Positions 30,781 through 36,610 of a DNA stretch of 36,610 nucleotides are shown here, piece after piece. The stretch covers positions 1-36,610 of the forward strand of contig JBLHIK010000005.1 of NCBI GenBank assembly GCA_047614005.1, read 5' to 3'. The stretch comes from JBLHIK01 sp047614005. Its GTDB lineage: Bacteria; Patescibacteriota; Minisyncoccia; Phycocordibacterales; UBA1006. Within the stretch, counting starts at the first letter, position 1, and each line of letters begins with the position of its first letter. Under the pieces are notes generated by a model that was given only the letters and a program-made list of their open reading frames with translations, ran no database searches and was not told the origin of the DNA. Made by a program: the position numbers and the translations under genes.

Positions 30781-32295
30781 TTACTGTGCTAGATTATAGC
30801 CATAAACATGTCCAGTTGTTTTGTCTATAAAAGAGAGATACTCACCTTCTGTATCGAGAGAGAGCATTGTTCCGTCAAACCTCGCTGATATGTTTGCAAA
30901 CTCAGAGACCAATATAGTGTCTTCTTCTATAACACCTCTATATAGAGTGTCTCTAAATTGAACTCTTCCTTGATACCATGCATCTGGATAGTCTGCTTTC
31001 TCGACAGAGAGAGGTACTGAACAGTAAAAGATATCCTCATTGTGCCATACGCATTTTTCAGGAAGTGTTTTTAGTGTTGTAGAGATAAGAGACCCTGTCT
31101 TTCTATTGAGAACTGTAAAATCAAAGCTCTTGTCTTTTGATTCACCTACAAGAGTATAATCACCTGGTCCTACCTTACTAGTAAATCCTTTTTTATTTCC
31201 TACTAACTTAGAAAAAGTGTTTTTCTTTATATCATAGAGATATGTAAATCCATCTACTTGTTCACTTGCCTTTGTCATAAAAGATACAGTATATGGAGAA
31301 ACCCAATCTATAATCCACTCTTGAAAGTTACTTGTATAAAGTGGTGTGAGATTAGAAGTAGTGTTTTTTATAATAGAGAAGATACTTCCTTGCCCTGTTT
31401 CTTCTAATACTCCGAGAGTAGATCCATAAGAGCTCATCGAAGAGATATTGTCAGGAAGAAATTCTCCTACATTTTTCTTTTCCCCTCCCTCTCCTAGGTC
31501 TTGCAAGAATGTTTTGATGGTATTGTTTGGTGTTGCATACCGAAGAGCAACACGCGATCCATCTTCTGTAAATATTGCTTCTTGTATTTGAGGTACAAGA
31601 GTATCAGAAATAATCTTACTAGAGCCATCTTCTGTAAAGTATTCATATATGCGTCCTTTTTCTTTTTCGGCATAACGAACAGAAAGAACATCTTCTACTA
31701 TATCATCTCCGAGTCCTTGGAATGCATTCAGAGATGCATATGTACCTTTTCCTACTATTCCATCCGCTTTTAATCCAGTAGATTCTTGAAATATTACAAC
31801 TGCTTGCCTTGTTTTTTCGTCAAAGATTTCTGTAGGAGGTATAGAAGGACTTGTATCTTGATAATTTAAGATTGTTTGTAGTTTCAAGATGTTTTCTCCC
31901 GTGTCCCCTTGTCTATATGTAGGAAAGCCAATAAAATCATATGTAATATTGAATTTTGGTACTGTCTTGAAAAGCCTGGAATGTTTTCCAACATGTACTC
32001 CAGCAGAAGGCGTGCTCGTGATCTTTGTAAAACGAGGAACAGTAACAGAGCTCGAAGGAGTAGCTTGGATAGTGTTGTTGAAAATTGTTTGATTGTCAGA
32101 TGTAGAAATATTGCCTGTCTCTGGAGTATCTTCAGATGAAGGTAGGCTATTATTAGTATTGTTTCTGTCTGGAAATGTTGATTGGTCAGAGATACCTGTA
32201 TCAGAAGATTTGCCTTTGAAAATACGAAGTCCTATAAAAAGAGCACCTACAAAGAGAAATATAAATAATATGATGATGAGAATTCTTTTTTGCAT
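30781..32295 (-). CDS. Membrane-anchored protein with peptidoglycan-binding domain
   Basis: A 504-residue protein. N-terminal TM anchor (about 5-24), Ser/Thr/Asn-rich linker (28-85), a PG_binding_1 domain (about 126-196) with RQGDTGENILKLQTIL and TRQAVVIFQESTGLKADGIVG, and a long C-terminal beta-rich region (about 200-504) with repeated short strands, probably a beta-propeller. It should sit in the cell envelope and bind peptidoglycan. TGT-TATAAT is exactly six bases before the ATG. It is the last gene of the minus-strand secretion cluster, 22 bases beyond the pilin-like gene. Confidence 0.82.
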   Translation of the reverse strand: MQKRILIIILFIFLFVGALFIGLRIFKGKSSDTGISDQSTFPDRNNTNNSLPSSEDTPETGNISTSDNQTIFNNTIQATPSSSVTVPRFTKITSTPSAGVHVGKHSRLFKTVPKFNITYDFIGFPTYRQGDTGENILKLQTILNYQDTSPSIPPTEIFDEKTRQAVVIFQESTGLKADGIVGKGTYASLNAFQGLGDDIVEDVLSVRYAEKEKGRIYEYFTEDGSSKIISDTLVPQIQEAIFTEDGSRVALRYATPNNTIKTFLQDLGEGGEKKNVGEFLPDNISSMSSYGSTLGVLEETGQGSIFSIIKNTTSNLTPLYTSNFQEWIIDWVSPYTVSFMTKASEQVDGFTYLYDIKKNTFSKLVGNKKGFTSKVGPGDYTLVGESKDKSFDFTVLNRKTGSLISTTLKTLPEKCVWHNEDIFYCSVPLSVEKADYPDAWYQGRVQFRDTLYRGVIEEDTILVSEFANISARFDGTMLSLDTEGEYLSFIDKTTGHVYGYNLAQ

Positions 32296-32317
32296 AGATA
32301 TATTATAACACTAAAAA

Positions 32318-33703
32318 CTAAGGTTTTTGGAGAACAATATGCCAGTGAGGGTCTTTGCCTGATTCTGGATGGATAGACTGGATACCAAATTTATTGATTT
32401 CTACTGCGTTAGTCCTTTCTTTAAAAACAGGATTGTCATACTTTGTATCATTATTCATAAGACTGTTAAAATATTTGTTAATATCATCAGCATTAGTGTG
32501 TTTAGATATATCAAAAGAGTATGATGCAGGTCCATGAGTTTGATGTGCCCAACACTCACTACCTCCTGTTATTTCGAAGGTGCATTTTTGTCCACCTTGT
32601 TTTCCTAAGGCCGTACTACAATTGTCTACAAGATTTTCAAAACGTTTCTGCACAGTATCTCTTACTGTATTTTCATTATAATACATACTTGTACAGTCTT
32701 TATCTCCAGCAAGCTCGCAGTTGTTTTTGTTGAAGGTGATATTGGCGCTCTTGAGAGCATTTCGAAGCAAGTCATCTCCTCTCTGTGTATCGATATTCTT
32801 CCCCCATTCCATACCTTGAGTAATTTCCTTTCCTTCAATAGTATGGTTGTTTGTTGTACAAATCTTGGCCCCAAATTTAGCACCTATGGCTTCTGGCGGA
32901 GGTCCATCACCAAGTGCTTGTAGTTTGACGGTCGATATGTCGAGGTCTCCCGTGAGGATGCTGCTGTTTATAGTATTGAGTATTAAAAACGAACCAAGGG
33001 CCAGCACAAGCCCTCCTATAGCCATTGTTATTTGTTGCTTTGCATCACCTTTTCCTGTAAATGCTTCTGTAGTGAGGTATTTGAAACCAGCAATTACTAT
33101 CATTATCACAGCAAGTACTCCAACGATACCAATACCAAAACGAAAGATGCTGTTTAAATAAGATCCAAAAGAACCTCCTGTGATTTGTATTTTTCCTTCC
33201 TCGTCACCTACCCCAGGAAGAGGTGCGAGAGAGCAATAATATCCAGTAGGACAATCACTTGAAAAGGTATTGTCTATAGAAGTAATAACAATAGATCCTT
33301 CTGTTTTAAAAGACCCTGCATTTGGATCAAGTATTTGAGTATTCCAACCTGAAATTCCTGAAATAAATCCTGTCCTCATATAGTGAGTACGCCCTGATGG
33401 TAATCCTTTAAGTTCTGCTGTCCATGCAGTGGGTCCTGGGGTCAATAATCCTTTAAAGAAAATAACATTTTTTGTCTCTCCTATTGGAAAATCCTCTTCA
33501 AGGCTATAATCTATAAAAAGCTCTATTTCAGTATCAGTAGAAGTTGTATTAAAAATTTTATGAGTTCCAGAAAGAGTAACAGAGTTTTCTTCTACTATTC
33601 TCCTGTTTTCATCTTCTGTTATCGAAGGAAGAGCAAATGCTTGAGGTACAAAAAGAGTAAAAATAGCAAAGAAAGTTATGATGATGTGGCTTAATTTCTT
33701 CAT
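32318..33703 (-). CDS. VirB2/TrbC-like pilin fused to a possible M15-type metallopeptidase domain
   Basis: A 461-residue exported protein. Signal peptide (1-24, ending AFA), beta-rich Ig-like part (about 25-150), then two closely spaced TM helices (about 185-210 and 224-246, with GVLAVIMIVIAGFKYLTT and GGLVLALGSFLILNTI) like TrbC/VirB2 pilins. The cysteine-rich C-terminal domain (about 265-461) contains THGPASYSFDIS (near 389-400) and, at the end, PHWHIVL. His, Asp, His resemble the zinc ligands of M15 D,D-peptidases (HxxGxAxD ... HxH), though H-D spacing is one longer. The start at 33703 is one base after the upstream stop (TAGTATG). Confidence 0.65.
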   Translation of the reverse strand: MKKLSHIIITFFAIFTLFVPQAFALPSITEDENRRIVEENSVTLSGTHKIFNTTSTDTEIELFIDYSLEEDFPIGETKNVIFFKGLLTPGPTAWTAELKGLPSGRTHYMRTGFISGISGWNTQILDPNAGSFKTEGSIVITSIDNTFSSDCPTGYYCSLAPLPGVGDEEGKIQITGGSFGSYLNSIFRFGIGIVGVLAVIMIVIAGFKYLTTEAFTGKGDAKQQITMAIGGLVLALGSFLILNTINSSILTGDLDISTVKLQALGDGPPPEAIGAKFGAKICTTNNHTIEGKEITQGMEWGKNIDTQRGDDLLRNALKSANITFNKNNCELAGDKDCTSMYYNENTVRDTVQKRFENLVDNCSTALGKQGGQKCTFEITGGSECWAHQTHGPASYSFDISKHTNADDINKYFNSLMNNDTKYDNPVFKERTNAVEINKFGIQSIHPESGKDPHWHIVLQKP

Positions 33704-33704
33704 A

Positions 33705-34703
33705 CTATGATTCAAGGATATCTATGGATAATGTTTCTGAAACCTCTTGAAAAAGCTTCCTTGTATTTTGTATATGTATTCCTAGTATCCCTCTCCCTCC
33801 TTCTCCCTGAGGGCTGAGAGTGAGAATATTTTTCGTTTCAGGAGTATTTTGCTCTTGCTTGTTGATTTTCCACATGTATGAAATATCTTGATCAAGAATG
33901 TTTTTCTTACCTATAAAATAAGGCTCTGCTATGAGTGTTGCTGATTTTCCAAAAATAGTAAAAGAGTCTTTTATATTTTTAGAATAATCAAAACCATCTT
34001 CTCTTTTTTGATAGAAGAGAAGAGATGGTTTTTCTAATGCCGGGATAGATATTTGGCCCTTAATTCTTTTTCCGCTATTGGTATACCCTTCCACAGATAT
34101 AATCTCTTCTTTTTTAAGGAGACTGTTACTGTATGAAAAAGCATTTTTTTCGTAACCATTTTGACTCCCTTGATTGGAAAAATCTTTTTCCCAAGAGTAT
34201 GAGTAATTTTGTGAATTATCAGAAGGAAGAGCTACTACAGTGATAGCACTTTCTCTTACAGGAAGTGTTCTTCCTTTGTAAAAAGCAGGAGCATAGGAAT
34301 TGCGAGCCTCATATAGTAAATCTAGAGTATCAGTAGTAAGAAAGAGTGTTTTTTGTGCTTGTATGTTTTCATCCTTACTTACTACAACCGTAATAGTTGG
34401 ATTAGATGTAGTTATGGTAAAAGAAAAAGATGTTTTTCCTCGTCCTTCTTTTATTTGAATATCATTTACAAGCCATGCAATGGTAAAATTATTTAAATCA
34501 TTTGAATAACTTTTTAATTTGAGAGATACGGTGTTTCCAACAGAAACAACAGAGGGACTATGAGTAAGAATAAGAGATGAATCATCTATCTGAGATATTT
34601 GAATTTCTTCCAAGAGTGGCTCTTGTGCATATGCTGAAAAAGCAAGAAAGAAAACAAAAAAAGAAAAAGATAGTTTTTTGAATATGGATAAGAAACCTTT
34701 CAT
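33705..34703 (-). CDS. Exported Ig-like/beta-sandwich protein, hypothetical
   Basis: A 332-residue protein with a signal peptide (MKGFLSIFKKLSFSFFVFFL, cut after AYAQ near residue 27), followed by several beta-sandwich (PKD/Ig-like) segments, e.g. NTVSLKLKSYSNDLNNFTIAWLVN near 54-77 and SYMWKINK near 278-285. No enzyme motif. ATG 34703 was chosen over 34718 because TATAAT lies exactly six bases upstream. It lies between the coiled-coil gene and the pilin-like gene; a structural role in the secretion apparatus is possible. Confidence 0.68.
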   Translation of the reverse strand: MKGFLSIFKKLSFSFFVFFLAFSAYAQEPLLEEIQISQIDDSSLILTHSPSVVSVGNTVSLKLKSYSNDLNNFTIAWLVNDIQIKEGRGKTSFSFTITTSNPTITVVVSKDENIQAQKTLFLTTDTLDLLYEARNSYAPAFYKGRTLPVRESAITVVALPSDNSQNYSYSWEKDFSNQGSQNGYEKNAFSYSNSLLKKEEIISVEGYTNSGKRIKGQISIPALEKPSLLFYQKREDGFDYSKNIKDSFTIFGKSATLIAEPYFIGKKNILDQDISYMWKINKQEQNTPETKNILTLSPQGEGGRGILGIHIQNTRKLFQEVSETLSIDILES

Positions 34704-34720
34704 GCTTTTATTATACATTA

Positions 34721-35275
34721 TTATGGGTTAATAGTACTCTTTGCTTTTTCATGCAAGATTTCTATTTCCTCTTCTAAAGCTTTTTGTCTATCTTTAAGCT
34801 CTTTTACTTTTCCGAGTTCTTCTTCTATTTCATCTTCTTGTCTCTCAAGTCTTTTTATTTCTTCTATTTCTTTTTCTAGTTCCATTTTCTGATCTCGTAT
34901 TTTTTGTAGTTTTTCTTTGACTGCTCTTTTATGGTCTTCTATGGTGTCTTCAATGTTTTCTTCGAGGTGTTTTAAAGAGTCTATCTTGTCTTCAAAATCA
35001 TCATGTTCTTCTTCTACTTCTTTTATCTTAGAAGAGATATTTTCTGACTGTATTTCTTCTTCTATATCTTCAAGAGAAAAAGGCTTTTTTTTAGTCTTCT
35101 CTTCTACTGGAGGAATTGGTGCAGGAGTACTTATAGCGTCTTTCTTTGAAGATCCAAAAGAGTAAAAAGATTTTGTTTTATTAGCTTCTTTTACTTCAGA
35201 AGCATTTTCTTCCACTGTTGCCGAAGTCTCTTTTTTTGGAGTAGGTATAATGTCATCATTACTATCTGTATTCAT
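34721..35275 (-). CDS. Charged coiled-coil protein, hypothetical
   Basis: A 184-residue soluble protein, rich in Glu and Lys. N-terminal disordered part (1-75, with a PIPPVEEK stretch), then an uninterrupted heptad-like helix (about 78-180) ending in ALEEEIEILHEKAKS. No signal peptide or TM helix. TATACT six bases before the ATG predicts a leaderless mRNA. It lies 75 bases after VirB4; its position suggests a cytoplasmic partner or scaffold of that machine, but function is unknown. Confidence 0.65.
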   Translation of the reverse strand: MNTDSNDDIIPTPKKETSATVEENASEVKEANKTKSFYSFGSSKKDAISTPAPIPPVEEKTKKKPFSLEDIEEEIQSENISSKIKEVEEEHDDFEDKIDSLKHLEENIEDTIEDHKRAVKEKLQKIRDQKMELEKEIEEIKRLERQEDEIEEELGKVKELKDRQKALEEEIEILHEKAKSTINP

Positions 35276-35349
35276 GTAGATAGTATAACACTAGAATGAA
35301 TATGCTAAAAGGAAAATACTATTAAAATATACCTTTTACTCAAAAAATA

Positions 35350-36610
35350 TTAGAGCATTTTTTCAATGTTATCGAGCTCTTCATAAAGAGAATCGGTCTC
35401 ATTTTCAAGACCTTGTATTTCTGTCTCTATTGGTACTTTTTTAACTATTTTTTCTTCTGTTTGTTCCAGCTCTTTTTCTGGAGGAAGGTCAGATATAAGA
35501 AGATCCGCACGTTCTTCAAGAGATAGGACTTTTTCATGAACATGAGGTGTGCCTAGTTTGTCTTCAAGAGAGGCCACCTCTTCTCTCATTTCTGCTAGTC
35601 TCTCATCTTGGTTTTGAGGAATCTCTTTTGTGATATTCGATTCCTGTTTTCTCATATGTTCTTGGTTTTCTTGAGATTTACTGAAGTCCTCTTCTTCAGC
35701 CTCAAGATCTTCTCTGTTTTTTGCTATAGCAAGAAGCTGTGAAGGGTCTGATGTAACAATCTGGTCTTCTGTATAAGATGCAATCACTTTAATAGCAACG
35801 TGTTTCAGTCCTGCAAAAAATATTCCCTCCCCTACTCCTGATTCGAGTAATAGATACTTTTCTTCATCTGTGAGATTGAAGGTCTTTTGAAGAACATCAA
35901 CAGACGACGGAGATTGTTTGAGAAGAAGCTGCATGGAAGAGTTGGTAACTATTGGTTTTCCATACTTTGCATTGATAAAGTCAGCAACGTCTTGTGTGAT
36001 AGTACAAAGTCCTAGATAATATTTACGTCCACGTTTTGCAATAGCATAGAGGAAGCTCGCAGTATCGTCTGATTTCATCATCCACCATGCTTCATCAACG
36101 ATAAGAAGTCTCTTTTTAAGAGTTTTTCGTACAGCAAGCCAGATAAAGTGAGTCACGATGTACATGGCAACAGGTTTTAGGTCGTCTTCCATATCTCTCA
36201 CTGAAAATACAACAAAACGTCTGTTTATATCAACATTGGTTGGTTGGTTGATAAAATTCTTCCATGAACCTTTGGTAAACTTCAAAAGACGCTGGAGTAC
36301 AGAGTCACTTCCTTCCATACCAGAAAGTACCATTTCAAAGTCAGACAAAAGAGGTGGTTCGATGGTTCTAAAATCACTCTCTGGACTAATATCTTTTAGT
36401 GCATATGTTTCACCTATGGCACGATCCACAATACTGTCTTCTTCTGGAGTAAGTCCTCCAAGCATGATTCGGAATAATCCAACAAGAGTAATAATGTTTG
36501 AACGCAAAACATCAGCAGGCGTTTCGTCTGGTCCAGGAATAGGAAGGTCAAAAGGATTGATATGGTGATCAGAAGAAAGTGCAATATTGAAAAAACGTCC
36601 ACCAATAGCT
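35350..36610 (-). CDS. VirB4/TraC-like type IV secretion ATPase, C-terminal part (5' end beyond the window)
   Basis: At least 419 residues visible; the frame runs unbroken to the window edge. An apparent start near 36507 is a TTG inside the gene, because the preceding codons read ...GRFFNIALSSDHHINPFDLP..., typical VirB4 sequence, so the gene is truncated by the window. Walker B is LLIVDEAWWMM; ITQDV lies in the motif D region. A Glu-rich, probable coiled-coil tail of about 120 residues follows the ATPase core. It energises type IV secretion or conjugation-like DNA uptake and heads the minus-strand cluster. Confidence 0.88.
   Translation of the reverse strand, partial: AIGGRFFNIALSSDHHINPFDLPIPGPDETPADVLRSNIITLVGLFRIMLGGLTPEEDSIVDRAIGETYALKDISPESDFRTIEPPLLSDFEMVLSGMEGSDSVLQRLLKFTKGSWKNFINQPTNVDINRRFVVFSVRDMEDDLKPVAMYIVTHFIWLAVRKTLKKRLLIVDEAWWMMKSDDTASFLYAIAKRGRKYYLGLCTITQDVADFINAKYGKPIVTNSSMQLLLKQSPSSVDVLQKTFNLTDEEKYLLLESGVGEGIFFAGLKHVAIKVIASYTEDQIVTSDPSQLLAIAKNREDLEAEEEDFSKSQENQEHMRKQESNITKEIPQNQDERLAEMREEVASLEDKLGTPHVHEKVLSLEERADLLISDLPPEKELEQTEEKIVKKVPIETEIQGLENETDSLYEELDNIEKML

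Noticed and set aside
36414..36507. A start codon for the VirB4-like gene at 36507
   Set aside because: It is a TTG inside an open frame whose upstream codons continue recognisable VirB4 sequence to the window edge.
1..36610. Recoding of UGA as in some CPR lineages (Gracilibacteria)
   Set aside because: Known genes end normally and none needs read-through of TGA.

Overview
The window looks like one chromosomal segment of a low-GC Patescibacteria (CPR) bacterium, most likely a Parcubacteria-type lineage. The clues are AT-rich sequence, small single-copy housekeeping genes, short forms of familiar proteins (about 240-aa DNA polymerase III delta, 154-aa TsaE, 70-aa YidD), large surface proteins with fibronectin and calcium-type repeats, a VirB4/pilin-like secretion cluster and no biosynthetic operons. 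The lineage is inferred from gene content; no phylogeny was run.

Layout. 1-3.5 kb (+): a conserved unknown protein, a Fur-type regulator coupled to a ZIP metal transporter, and typA/bipA. 3.6-5.5 kb (-): three membrane or exported cysteine-motif proteins (MauE/DoxX-like with a metal-binding N-terminus, a DsbA-like oxidoreductase, a CAAC membrane protein) that look like a thiol/disulfide module. 5.6-8.6 kb: a PH-like membrane protein, a patchwork of tRNA fragments beside tRNA-Arg(GCG), rpsT, ruvA, a SpoU methyltransferase and tRNA-Lys. 8.7-13.2 kb: a candidate ncRNA, then holA, an ICMT/PEMT-like methyltransferase, polA and tsaE (-). 13.3-16.5 kb (-): a large surface protein and a secreted protein of unknown function. 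16.9-21.1 kb (+): a PilB/GspE ATPase, then ruvB-yebC-ruvC, with a candidate antisense-strand ncRNA between them. 21.2-24.6 kb (+): an unknown membrane protein and a class A penicillin-binding protein.

24.6-30.6 kb is the classical origin region: a DciA-like protein, dnaN and dnaA on the minus strand, diverging from rpmH, rnpA, yidD, an inserted membrane protein, yidC and a KH/R3H (Jag) protein on the plus strand. DnaA boxes and an AT-rich tract between dnaA and dnaN make this the probable oriC. 30.8 kb to the end (-) is a cell-surface/type IV secretion cluster: a truncated VirB4 ATPase, a coiled-coil protein, an Ig-like exported protein, a VirB2-like pilin joined to a possible M15-type metallopeptidase, and a peptidoglycan-binding protein.

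Three whole-window patterns stand out. (1) Both tRNA genes are followed by a terminator hairpin and then an inverted copy of the tRNA's own 3' end. (2) Ten genes have a -10 hexamer exactly six bases before the start codon, which predicts leaderless mRNAs and fixes several starts. (3) Four genes for exported or membrane proteins of unknown function instead have -35/-10 promoters and long hairpin-bearing leaders.
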